Positions 1 through 12,800 of a stretch of DNA of 64,000 nt are shown here, piece after piece. Position numbers and translations under genes: made by a program. Origin of the DNA: Rhynochetos jubatus (Eukaryota; Chordata; Aves; Eurypygiformes; Rhynochetidae); NCBI GenBank assembly GCA_027574665.1, contig CM050654.1, positions 32,507,722 through 32,571,721 on the forward strand. Direction: 5' to 3'. Numbering within the stretch: position 1 is the stretch's first letter; each line of letters opens with the position of its first letter. The notes under the pieces are model-generated. The model did no database searches. It was not told the origin of the DNA and was given only the letters and a program-made list of their open reading frames with translations.

Positions 1-549
1 GGGTGTGAAGTCTGCTGACAAATTGCTTTCAGGGGCAAAGGAGATAATGTTAAGGTGCTTCAAATAACCTTCAAAAGTTAATAAGTAGTCTAACTAACAG
101 TGATGTCACTGGGGCTGGAAACACCCGAGAAACGTTTATGGAATGGGAGCCTGACAAAGTGTTGGTGGCTGTCAGGTCTGCTGTAGTAATCTGCTTTTTG
201 CGCTTATTTTCTTCCTGGCAGTTCACAATGAAATGTGTGGGAAGAAGCTGAGAAGTTCAGCGCTTAACATGAAATTCAGGCTTTCATAAAAACTAGGTAA
301 CTTTGCAGTCTGCGTGTGATCTTTCTTAAGGACAGATAGCGTGGTAGGAAAAGCGTGCAAGATCATGAAAAATGTTGCAGAGCATTTTTCTCTCTGGTGT
401 GCAATGAAGTTTAACCAATGTCCATAGGTCACAAGACCTTTCATCGAGGCGGCTTGTGCGTCCATGCTTAGGGCTGCCAGGCGCTCGAAGTGCACTAGGA
501 AATAGAGGAGGTGCTGGTACGGTCTCTCACCTGCCTTGTTTTCTTCCAG
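1..549 (+). other. KALRN: KALRN intron (3-prime part), start of window
   Basis: This is the end of the intron before the first in-window exon, closing with a pyrimidine-rich tract and the AG at 548-549. I searched it for the short Cys-rich first exon used by the Duet-type transcript and did not see it, so that promoter should lie further upstream. No repeat was recognised. Confidence 0.7.
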
Positions 550-833
550 ATGCATATTCAGTCTCTTCCAATGACAACGGGGGCAAGTCTGATTCAGTGG
601 CCAACTTACAGCCTCAGCCATCCCTCAACTCCATCCAGAGCTCTCCTGGTCCCAAGCGCTCGACCAACACCCTGAAGAAGTGGTTGACTAGTCCTGTGCG
701 CCGGCTGAACAGCGGGAAGACGGAGAGCAACATCAAGAAGCAAAAGAAGGTGCGAGATGGCAGGAAGAGCTTTGACCTCGGCTCACCCAAGACCGGAGAC
801 GAAACCACTCCTCAAGGAGACAGCGCAGATGAG
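550..833 (+). CDS. KALRN: KALRN exon: linker upstream of DH2 (residues 1-95)
   Basis: The 284-nt exon starts with the last two bases of a split Asp codon and ends in phase 0 before GTGTGT. It encodes the Ser-rich and basic linker between the first SH3 and the second DH domain, with the family-typical [16 protein letters not shown] and [18 protein letters not shown] segments. No enzymatic domain lies here; basic residues cluster around residues 37-80. The same exon is the first shared exon of the Duet-type isoform. Confidence 0.95.
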
Positions 834-3800
834 GTGTGTGTCGGTGTTTGTTGCAGGAAAGACCGTATTCTGATAGTCTCTTCTGTGGTGTGTGATTCAC
901 GCTTGAGTAAATGCCGTTCCGTTAGGGTGTAGAGGGAACGGCAAATCATATCTCACGTTGCACTGACTGAAGCTGTGTTGCAAACAGCATTGTCATCCAA
1001 AGAGCAGTGGAATACATTGGGAACAGCATTTCAAAGTCTGCATATATGATTGTCCTTTAACTAGATATTTTTTAATAGCCTATTAAAAAGCTGTCAAGGA
1101 TAGAAGTGGAGTTATTCTTGAGCAACTGTTATCACTTTTTGCTGAGGTTCATATCAACTTTATCCTACCACGGCAGCGTAATTCCATGTTGAAAGAAAAC
1201 ATTCAGAGAAATAGCCATGTTTTTCTTAAATCAGCTGCGTATTTGTAGCTGCAGTTTCTCTGCAGGCATGTTCTTTGCCAGAATGGCTCTTTACTGATAA
1301 AGTGAATAAGGAAATACAAGCCAGAAATGGAGAAGATACTGAGAATAAATAGAGGAACACATTTTTAAAACTGTACATTGGGCCGTTCCCATTTAAATTA
1401 AAAAATCCTTTTCCATCAGCACACAGACAGCTGTAACTGCCTTAGCAGCTTGGGTGACCTATAAACTGTATTTCTGTAATGCTTGGAATGCACCAGGATG
1501 AACTGGCAAAACCTTATGTCTTTATTGCTTCTGTTCCATTTTGCTCAGCATTACCTGCCATCCTCTCCACCTAACGCAGTATCGAGCCAGTGTTAGTGTT
1601 AAGAGGCTCAAAGCCTGGTGGTAGGGCTCAGATATCTAAAAAGATAAAAGAAACCTGTCCCTGCTGCTAATTATATTTAACTTTCCTTCAGAAGAGCAAG
1701 AAGGGTTGGGGAGAAGATGAACCCGATGAAGAATCTCACACACCTCTTCCTCCTCCTATGAAGATTTTTGACAATGATCCAACCCAAGATGAGATGGTAA
1801 GGCCTCCCCTACTATATTAGTTTGCTTTTTCAGTGCATTTCTCACGTAGGCATCTCACAGTGGTTTTGTAGAGGTCTTCCGGTATCCAGGGCCTAGGCTT
1901 GTTGTTGTAAGAGTCTCCTATTTGCAAATCATAATCTATTACCTTTCACCAACTGGATTTACAAGTAGTGCTGGATAAGCAATTTAGCGCTGGCATCCTC
2001 TTTCATGACAGGTCGATCGTGTGTTTGTGTTGTGTGTGGTCCGGAGTTCCACTCAGGCTGGTAACACGTGTCTGTTTTAGAAGTGCTGGTGGTGCCTGGC
2101 AGTAGCAGCAGAAATGGTCCAGGAACGTGGTCCGTCTGTGCCCCACCATCCACCCTCCGTTCTGAAGGGCTTTAAAACTTGCAGATGGCAAAGCCTACCC
2201 AGTGCTATCGTTTGGCATTGTCGGTATATGTGGCTGATCATCACTGACTGGTCCATCAGCTCCAGTTAGTTCCCAAGCCCACAAGGTACCTGAAGTCCCT
2301 CCCAGGAGGCTGGGAAAGGCTTTGGTCTGCCCATCTTTGTGCTCCATGCTGGTGGTGGTAGTTCTCTGCCATTAGCTAGGGTCTCTTGAACGTTGTCAGA
2401 TTTTGCTGTGGTAGATGATGGAGTGGCTTGCAGAGTCCTTCAGTTGCTCTCTTGGACTTGGGGTGACAATCCATGAACATGGCTATGACAGTGGTTTGCA
2501 TTCACGGTCAGTGGGGCTCCTGTCTGCATGGGTCCTGGTGCTGTCGTCTCCCTTGTAGAAATCCATCCTCCTATTTAGCTGTTTCCTGCTCTCCTGCTGG
2601 CATCTGTTTTTAGCACTGCCACTTCTGTATCTCTATCCTCTGATTGTAATTACTGCATGCAAAGAAGCAAGGATAGGGGAGATTAATGAAGTGTCAGGAA
2701 AAAAAGAACCCAGAATGTTCTTGGGGAAGGTTCAGGCAGGAGTTTGGAAGTACAGAGAGAGACAGGCGCAAATATTTCTGGGACTCAACGAGCCGAATGA
2801 TGGAGGAAAGGGTTTGGTGGCTTGCTGCTAATCTGTCAGGAAATGTTATGACAGTGCGGTGGCAGCAAGACCAGAAGGAAGCAGCTGGAGTCGTGGACTC
2901 TCGCCCTTGGAGTGCGGCGTGTGCTGCTGGCTGTCTGGTGAGGGGCAGAGGCGAAAGGTCGGTGAAGCAGAGCCGTGGTGGATCCATGCCCAGCACAATA
3001 GCGGTTGCTCCTGGCTTTTGCCCCTTGGTGTTTAGCTAAATGTTTTGGGGTTAGTTTGCTTTTTGGGTTTTTTTTTTGGGGGGGGTGGGGGTGGCGTTTT
3101 TTTAAAAAGAAAAACAAAACTACTTTAGTTGGGTCACTGTTTTTGATTTTTAACGTGCCATGTGATCTCAGTATTTCTTAAATACGTTTCTGACAGCGCC
3201 AGTGTTGTGGAACTAAACTGTTTTCCGCTCCAGATGTCTAAGCTTTATAGAGCGTTTTGGCATCCTGTTTCTTCACCCGCTCCTAAAAGAGAAGATTACA
3301 TAGAGCAAGATGCATCTGAAACCCTTTTTCTCTCTCTTTTTCTACCCCTACTCACTTTTTGTCATGGTGGAAAAAAATGGAGGCTCACAAACATGGTTCC
3401 TGAATTCCCTGACGCAGGAATACCACGTTAGCAATGTCTGAGTCCTGCTGGAGCCAAAAGCTCTTCAGTGGTGTTAATTTGGGCAGAGATCCCTGCTCAT
3501 GTCCTGCTTACAGGCACGGGCTTAGGTTGGACCGGTGGCAGCGTGGGGAAGCAGCAGTGGTAGGTGGGAGATGCCTGCACGGTGTGGGGTGGCACCTTTC
3601 CCCGAGCCCATCTGCAGGGCAGGAATAACCAGGCCTTCCTGCTCCTGGAGGCTCTTATAAAAGCACATTGCAAGAGATCTTCATATTAGAAATTCATAAT
3701 TTACTTCCTGGGAAATAGAAATACCATTTCTTGATTTTCCCCACACAAACCAGACTTTCTTGTCAATCACTGAAGAGTTTTATTTTACCCTGAAAAACTT

Positions 3801-6800
3801 GTAGGCAGCAAATGTTTCCATGCTCCCTTCAAAATACTGCAGTTATTTACTTCTCAGAGATATTGAGCAATTTCAGTTAAAAGCAGTGAGAGCAACAGCT
3901 GTTCAGTGCCTCCAAAAACTGGACTCCTGCTAGAATGGTTATGGTTGATGGTTATTGTCTGTGTATTTGTCCAGTACCTCTTCAGAGTCCCTATTTGCAG
4001 CCTGTTATTTTTTTCCTAGACACGTCTGTCTGCATCGCAGGTGAAACGGGCTGTCTGAGCTTTTCCATTTGTATGAGATTCCTGCATTACCAGCCTAATT
4101 CCTCAATTACCAGCCTGATTACCTGGAGGTTTTGTTGTTGTTGTAATTAGAACTGTTGATTAGATGTATTATTTTTGAAAGACAAGCTGACGAGTGGCAG
4201 GCTGTTCATACTTCTGCTGTGTCACAAGATTGGTCTTGTGGACCAATTGGGATTGGTCTCCTCTGCCTTTTTTTTCCTCCTGCTGGGGCTGTGTCACTCA
4301 ACGTGAGCAACCTCGCCAAAGGGCCGCTTAAAGAGGTGGCCAGCTGCCTAATTCCTGCCATCACATTGCCACGTCTCACTCCCCAGCACTGTTTAATCTC
4401 AGATGCGTGTTCGTTGGCACTTGCACGGTGACTTCGCTGAAATAGGTGCTCTCCAGAAGATTTTTATTAAACAGCTGAGACATGAATAAGCTTGTTAATA
4501 GTTTTAATGCAGAATTTATAAAAATTCAGCCATGTGTCTAATTAGACTTGTCAGCCTGCCAAAAGCAGGTTATCAAAGGGCTTCTACTTTTAGTCAGTGC
4601 TTGTAATGTGTTCAGGGGTGTACGCAGAGGTGAGCTAATAAATAGCAGTTCCCATAGCTGTTGCATGAGTTTGGGTTTTCAAAGCGAGGTTTCTTAGGAC
4701 AAAGACCAGGGGGTGGAGAGGCACATATAGAGCAAAAACCCTAAAGTAAAACTGAACGTTTCACGCAGAGGCCAGTCTGCAGCGCCACGGGGGATGCTTG
4801 GGTAGCACGTTGCTGAGCTCTCGGTGTTTCTGGAGGTTTGTAACAACCAGCAGCTGTGGCTACCTGGATGTGGAGACATCCAAAGACATTACATGATGTC
4901 AGGCACCTAAAATCAAATACCTGCCACCAGCTGACAAGCATAGAGAAGTGAGACTGAAAATATTCTAACTGATGTCAACAGGGAAAAGTGGGCATCTCCA
5001 AAGTGTGTTTCTGCCCTCCTGTGCCAGATACCTAGGGTAGATGAGATACGTAGGGGTGCCTCTTGCAGTAAGATCAATTTTCTGGAGCCTGTAAGACTGT
5101 AGATGTCCTGTGAAGGAGGAACCAACAGACATTAAGCGTATTGGAGCTTGGTTGCAAGGAACTCAGTTCTTTGACGCTGTTCCCGGGTTCCCAGCCTTGG
5201 AACTGCTGCAGGGGGATGTGCAGCCAGAAGCAGATGGCAGTTCTGTGCTTGTCTGATACAGTCTCACTCACCTGACCATGCATGCGGTCCTCTAACCCTC
5301 CTGCTCCCCTTCCACGTTTGTTCTCCTGTCTCAGTAGCTGCTTCACTGACCGCTGGTTTCCTCCTGCCTTCTCATCCTGCTAACTTGCTTTTCCTTTGCA
5401 ACCCGGTGTCTTGCAGTCCTCTTCTTTGCTAGCTGCTCGACAGAGCTCCTCCGATGTCCCAACTGCTGCGGACCTTGTCAGTGCAATAGAAAAGTTGGTC
5501 AAAAGTAAGCTGGTAAGTTTAGTGTCGTGAAAACTGTGTACACAACCGGCCTAATATGACTCCAGGGAAGGACTTTGAAGTCTACCTCGTGTTTCTGGTT
5601 TCCTTGCTTTCCACCTTCATCTGCTATGCTTTTATTAACCCTATGCGCTCTGCTTCAGTAGAGTATCTAATATTTTGGCTCCCCACGTGAGGTGAAGCCT
5701 ACATCTCACGTTGCCATGGGGGCTCTCTGCTGCAAAGTTGGAAGGTTCTTTTGGAGCGGGCTTTGCAGAGTGTGAGCTGTTGTACTGTACTCTTTCTGGG
5801 GTCTTGTTGGTATTCTTTAAAATATTGTATGCAGTGGGCTGTTTTGGTTTTGTTTTAAAGCTTGTTCTGAGGCACAGGAGTTTTACTACCCAACGTGTGG
5901 GTTTGGTATTCTGGCTTCCCTGAAAAGACCCTCTAAGGAGTAGAACTGCTTGAAGTATCACAGCTGTGCTTTAATTTTACAAAGATTCATGTGTCGCTTT
6001 TAATCTGCCTTGTCAGCTCTAGCTGACAGGGAGTGGAATGAGCAATAAAAATGCTCTGGGTTTAATTTGTTCAAAAATGTCAGTATTGTGCACTCTCCCT
6101 GTCTGGTCTCATATCTGCTGGAGAAGGAGTAAACCCTGTTTCGTATCTTGGCTTCTCTTACGTGTTCCCTGAAACAGTTCTGTTAATATAATGTTAATAT
6201 AAAAACTAAACCTTTTCCTACATGTCCCAGTACCTCTAAAATTAGGTAAGTGCTTGCTTTGATCAAGTTTAACTTAACAAGTCAGGATTAAAACAGGGTT
6301 ATGATGGGCCTACAAAGGTTCATTTCCTCATGTATACTGGAAGGATGAAGAGAGTTAATCAAAACAAGAAACCCCACAGTGCTCATTAAATTACTGTAAC
6401 TGTGCAAGCAGCTTTATCTAGCCAGGCATTTCAGAGGGCTTTGGTATGTTCTCGGTTGGAGATTTTGGTACATGAAGAGAGTCAGGGTTCCTAGGGTGCT
6501 TGATAAGGAATAAGTGCTGAAGGAACGCTGCGCGACGTGGGAAACTGAGAAGGACATTCCCAGAAAATTTACTCAAAATAATTTTATTCCATCGAGGGAC
6601 TAAGAAATTGAAAAGTATTTCATTAATCCAGTTAGATGTGTTTTCAGAGTACATTTTATTTTCCTTCCCTGCATGCAGGCTGTTAGGTCATTTGTAATTA
6701 CTTTGTAGGGATTTGGGGGAAACTTTAATTATTGTGGAATGTTACTATGTATCCATCTATTTCTAGTTTATTTTGTGTTTTACTTCACTACAAAGAATCC

Positions 6801-9800
6801 CCATTCAGTTTTTGGCAGAGAAACAGTGACCACGCGTAGCCTAATGCTGGTTCTGATTGAGACACCAGGATATTTTCACGTTGTTTTGAAATAGTTTGGA
6901 AGCGTTTTCTCATCCTGGGGCTACTGGAACATCTTTTTCCACCTTCTGGCAAAAGGACACCTTCTCTGTTTTAATGCTTTTTTTTGGGGGGGGGGCGTGG
7001 TGGGGGTGTGGTGTCTCATATCAACTCACAACCAGTTTGGTTGTATTTCACAAAGTGCTGTGGGGAAGTATTGCTGAATACTCTGCTTGGTTCTAGACTG
7101 CAGTGTTGATCGCAGAACTGTCTTGAAACAGAAGATAACACTGATGCTGTTGTTCAAGGATAATGTTTATTTTATCGTTCTTTGGGGTTTTTTTTAGACC
7201 CTTGAAGGAGGATCTTACCGAGGAAGCTTAAAAGATGCCACTGGCTGCTTAAATGAAGGAATGATGCCTTCAACTCCCCCACGAAACCTTGAAGAGGAAC
7301 AAAAAGCCAAAGCAATGCGAGGCAGAATGTAAGTTGTCTTGCTGGTTCTTCTTTCTGAAATATGCACCCAAGGAGGACACGTAGCTGCACTGGAAGAATA
7401 CCTTGTAGTCAGTGACTGAGTACGAAACTGTGTTCTGCTCGCTTCTGGTTTTTCTTAACCTGTAAAAATACTTCATTTGCACGCCCAGGAAGTTCATCAT
7501 TGCTCCTTAAAATTTGCAGCTTTTACCCCCGATAGAAAATATCTGTTGCTGTAAAAGCCTCTGAACAGCCAGATAAGTATGACTGAGATATTTGCCTTGG
7601 TAATTGCTGTGTTGCCAGAGGTGAAATCAACTCTCGGAGGGGGATATGTACTTGACCTTGTTAGCTACCTTCAAGGAAAAGAACAAAGAATTCCACTAGG
7701 GTTTTTGAATGAGATGATAATGTTTTGCCTTAGCTATTAGCAGAGAAAGGGGCACAATTGAGATACGTTTGTGATGGGAACATGACATTGAAGAGAAAGT
7801 TTCATCTGAGAAACCCTCATGTTCATGGTAATGGAAGAGGGAAGAAATGGTGACAGCTCATGAAAGTTGTTTCTTTTAATTTATCTGTACACTCCCATAA
7901 ATGTAACAGAAATAACACTTGTGCCTTCAAAGCTTAGCATGGTTAAAGCATTTCTTACATGTCTGGTTAGGCTGAAAAGAACTGGGGAAACAGAGCTCAG
8001 GTAGCAGTTTTCTTACCCTAACAACAATAACTGCAGTCACCCAATCCAGTCGTACATTGATGGGGAAAGTAACGGTCCGTACAGGTTTCATTGGAGTGTG
8101 GTAAGGCGAGAGCAGCCCATGCGGGAAAGGTGCCAAGCAGGGAAGGAAACTAAGTCAGGGGAGGACAGGGACGTAGTTAAGTAGACAAGGAAGCAGGAGC
8201 GAAGTGTCACAGGTCTGTGAAAGCCGTTATTTGCTCCTGCAGTTCACTGTAGGAAGACAGAGAAGCAATACAGTGAGGGACTGGATCAGGTCCCAGCAGC
8301 AGGCAGGGACATGGTGCTCCTGGATGTGTTTCTGCATGGCAGAAGTTTTCTACACACAGCTGTCAGCCTTCCCGCAGGGAACTTCTCTGCCCACGCCTGT
8401 CTCCTAAAACTTCCTCTGTATTGCATGTTCTTGGGTTTCTCTGGCAGCAATTCATTAATTAGATAACTGGCAGCTAACTGCAGGTTGCAGTTTCAGCGCA
8501 GAGACCTTTGCCACTCTGAGCATGGATACACGACGTTTCTGGCAGGAGGACTGGCAGCGTGTTACGGGTAATTAGTGTCTGCCTCCGTCTAGATTTCCTA
8601 AACGGCAGGATGTTTAGGAGCACCTGCTAGTGGCTTTCAGCACAAGACGTGTCTCCTCTCCAGTTCCTTTGCGTCTGTATCTCTGTGGCTCGCTGTGTTT
8701 AATTCCATAGCCGTATGAGAAAGCCGAGCCCCAAACTTGAGCTGTGCCCCCCCGGTTCCCCACAAACCAGCAGCTGAATCCCTGCACAGGCATGGGCAGT
8801 AATTTCCTGTGTCTGGCAGCATGTGCGTGTCAGACGTTAGCCCTGGTGTTCAGAAACCCCTATTCCATCAGGCTTGATTACTGCATTTCTATGAGCAATA
8901 AGGCAATAGTCTCATCGAGTAGCGTTGTTCAGTATAGATGTAATACAGAGTTACCAAGATATCTAGACCTAGTTAGGAGCGAGGAGGCTCTATCCTTGTT
9001 CCCATTCATGCCATTTTAAACACAGCTGTGTAGGCAATACCTGCTGGTGACCAGGGCAGGCACTTCCCAAGGAACTGCCTTGCACCGTGTTATCAGATGA
9101 GGAGAGGAGTGAACTTGAATTTTTGGCAGCATCTTAGAAACCTTGAATTTGGTAGCACCTAAGGTCCTGTGTCAGGCAGGCTTCAGAGAACTAACAGAGA
9201 GAGTCGAGGTTGATTTTTCTGCTTGCTAAGAGGAGAACTGTGGTCACGCTGGTGCTGAGTGTAATGTAAGCGGCGGAGATGCAGATCCTTGTTCCTTATA
9301 GAGGTATAGATTTGGGGGTTTGGTCTGTTCACCTGCTAGGCACCTGGTTGCTGCACTGATCTTTAATTCACACCCACCTGCCTGCGCGTGCCGCAGCATT
9401 GCGTACTCCAAGTACCCACTGCTTCGTTTTTAGAGCAGGACGTGGCCAGGTGTATCCTTGCACTGGCTCAGACCAAAGGACTCCGGCTGTGGGAGGAGGC
9501 AGCCGGCAGAGAGGTTCTCCCCATCCCCTCGGCAGCTCTCCGTGTTCACGGGGAGCACTGCAGGCGGAGGTGGCGCGAGCCGAAAAGTAACCTCCCAGCA
9601 CGCCCCCGCGCGCAGAGGAGACGTGGCTTGCCTTTCGCAAGGGCACGGTAGGTCAGCCAGCGAGAGGGGACTGTACGGCGTACGCTTGTTCAGGCCACAC
9701 GCTGCTACTTTGTGAAAGAGCAGCCTTTTGCCCCGCGTGTGTTTACTGCCCAGGCACACAACTTGGCAGGGCGCTTCGGAGAGCACAAGCATCTGGCTTC

Positions 9801-12800
9801 GCCGCTGCCAGCCCTGCCTTCTGCCAAGGGGGCTGGATTTCACTCTCAAATGAACAAAAAGCCATTTGACCTCTTTTTGCCACGTGTCTTAAGTGTTCCT
9901 CCTCTGCTGTCTCTGAGCAAGGGACACGTTGGGAGCGCAGCAGGAGCAGGATTTCTTTCCTCCGTGACCTCTCATAACTGAGTCTCTCCTTGCAATGCCA
10001 GCCTACTTGTTTTTTCTTTTTCCCCCTAGATATTTTCAACCAGGCTTTTATCTTAGCACTATTTGCCCTCAGCCCTATCATTTCAAGTGGGTCAGCCTGC
10101 TGATTGATGCAAAGAGAGCGATATTAGACATGAAAGCACTCCTCTATCTTGTTAGCCTTGCTACTGCTGTAGTGAACTTGAGCACAGATGGAGTTTATTT
10201 GTCATGTGCCAAATCTGTGTATTGGCATAACTGAGAGCCAAACTGTCTGTAGCAAGCTCTAACTTTTTGAAATTGTCCTCGAAAGAACATTATGTGATTA
10301 CTCAGTTAGACTTACGAAAGAGGGGCTTTTTTTAGCTTGCTGTCGTTTGCATGCATCAGGCCTTCATTGGGTGACACTCCTGCCCAGGATTATGAGCTCT
10401 GAAATCAGTGTAAAGCATTTGACACACACACACAGACTACCTAGTCTGAAAGATTAAACTCTTGGTTATGACAGGAGAGAGGTTTTGTTTGCCAAGTGGT
10501 TGAAACTTCCAAATTAAAACTTAATTGCTGAATCTTGGGTAAAACCAGAGGGTCTGGGGTAAGAAATCCTCTCCTGCTTGCTGCAGGAGGGGTCAGGACA
10601 CATCTCCATCGCTATCAGCGATGCTGCATGGGGGGTGGAGGAGAGGGGAGCAGGGAGAGGTAGTTCAGAGTACAGGCAGCTGGTTGTGCTGCTGGTCTTG
10701 CACTATCCTGGGATGTGGGGGGGAAGTGGGATAGGAGGTAAGAGTGGAACTGAAACTACCCTGACCTGAAGTGTGTTGCGTTTGTCATTTACATTCCACT
10801 GAGCTATAAGTGAGCGAAGTGTTACGTGACCTGGACGATGGTGGGGTTTTATGGAGCAGTAGTAGGTGGTAAGAGAAGCAAACAGTAACATCAAGGAATT
10901 TGGTCATATACGTGTGTGTTCTGTTTTAATTTAGGTTTGTCTTAAATGAGCTGGTACAGACTGAAAAAGACTACGTCAAAGACTTGGGAACCGTTGTGGA
11001 GGTGAGCTGAAGCAAACCCTGCTACACAAAATGTTTTCCCACTAAAAAGCACCATGCTGACAAGTGACAACAACAAAAAACACAGCATGAGAAACAAACT
11101 GCTTTATTTTGCACTCTGCTTCCATGGTCCCTTTCTCTTGTTGACAGAAACAAGAAGAAATGCCTTTGGAAACTGTTTTTGTTTCCATTTAACAAGCGTT
11201 GTATTTTAGGTTTCAACTTCAGCATGCAAAGGTTTTTCTTGGCTACCCTGCTTGTGACAAACTCTTCCTGCCGTAACGCAGCCTTGAGGACATTGGTGGA
11301 GAACAACTTATGCTCCTACCCCTTATTTTGTGCTTTTCTTGCTGTCATATCAAGTAATGGTAACATATACTTGAGTTTGCACCTGGACTAAGGTCCTGTG
11401 TCTGAGTACCTTTCCAGAAGCTGGGTTTGGATCTGTGCTGAGGTCCGTGTGTGGCCTGTGGATTATCGTTTGGCAAAAAAACCCTTGAGATAAAATAGTG
11501 TTTTGGGTTTTTTACTGTTAAAAAACAGTCATAGTTTTTGAAGCTTCAAGTTGTAAAGACCTGGCTGATCCTTAGGGATCACCTGTCAGAGCCAGCTCAC
11601 ATGCAGGGTCCAGTTTTTTCCCAGCAAGGCCTCAGAACTGTAGGCATGTGATGGAAGTGGGCTTTCTGAAGTGCCTTTGGCATTCACTAATCCAAGGAGA
11701 ATTATCAGCCCATCTAACAGTGATTTTCAACAGCTTCTAGACTTGAAGACCTTTGTGTTATCTTCTGTTTACATCATGTTGCACTGACAGGGCTGCAGTG
11801 CTCCAAAGACTTACAAAGAAGCTCTCAGGGGGTGTGAGAAATCCTATTCATGTGACTCCTTAAATGTACTGTTTGGCTTTATGCTCCCACAAAATACTCC
11901 TGATGATGAATGGAAAAACTCTGTACAGTCTGGCTTCCTCCTCTTAACAGAGAAGCCAGGAGCTTGATAAACTACTTCTGTTTTATTTTCATCTTCTAAT
12001 TGCACTTGTCACTTCAATGACCTCTAATAACGATTTGTGCAAGTATTGTAGGTATTCAGAATAACTCCTTTAAAGTTTTCTTTTAAGCAAACTATGTGAT
12101 TTAACATCTCTAGGTGGTTTTCTGGTTTTAAATTGTACAAAAGGTGTTTTAAGCATTTTCAGTGTAAAAAAACTCCTGATATTAAACTTTTGCTTCTTTG
12201 AAATCAAAGTGTAATTATACTCCCCCTTGAAATGAACCCTTTGCTAATCACTGATCATTAATCCTAAAGGGCTTCATGAAGAGGATAGAAGAAAAAGGGG
12301 TTTCTGAAGATATGAAAGGGAAAGACAAGATTGTATTTGGCAATATTCACCAGATCTATGACTGGCACAAAGAGTAAGTTTTTGGTTTAGTTCCTTTTTA
12401 AGCACATTTCTAACCACTCCTCCAAAGGATTTGGGGTATGTGATGTGTGTATGTCTAAGCTGCTTTTAATTGAACATCAGCAGGTCATTCAGGGCTGAAC
12501 TTCCAAAGGACGTTGCCTGACTTTAAATGGTCTCTGTTGGTTTGTAAGTGCTGCTTAATAACTTCACAAATCATGGCTACCTCGAATCCCGAAAACATGT
12601 TCTAATTCATGTGCTTTTAGCCACGGTTCCACAATACTGTAGACCCTGACACAGGGCTTTGTCTACTCAGCCAAAAACAGCACAACTGCATGATGCAAAG
12701 CATCGATCTTGCATAAAATCATTTTTCCCAGTGAAAAAAGACTTTGGTGGGCTATAGCTTTGCACTGCCTGGCTTCATGGGAGCGTGTCATGCTGTCTCT

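Noticed and set aside
1-549. Possible Duet-specific first exon (short Cys-rich N-terminus)
   Set aside because: No Cys-rich coding stretch with a donor is visible before 549; the sequence reads as plain intron.
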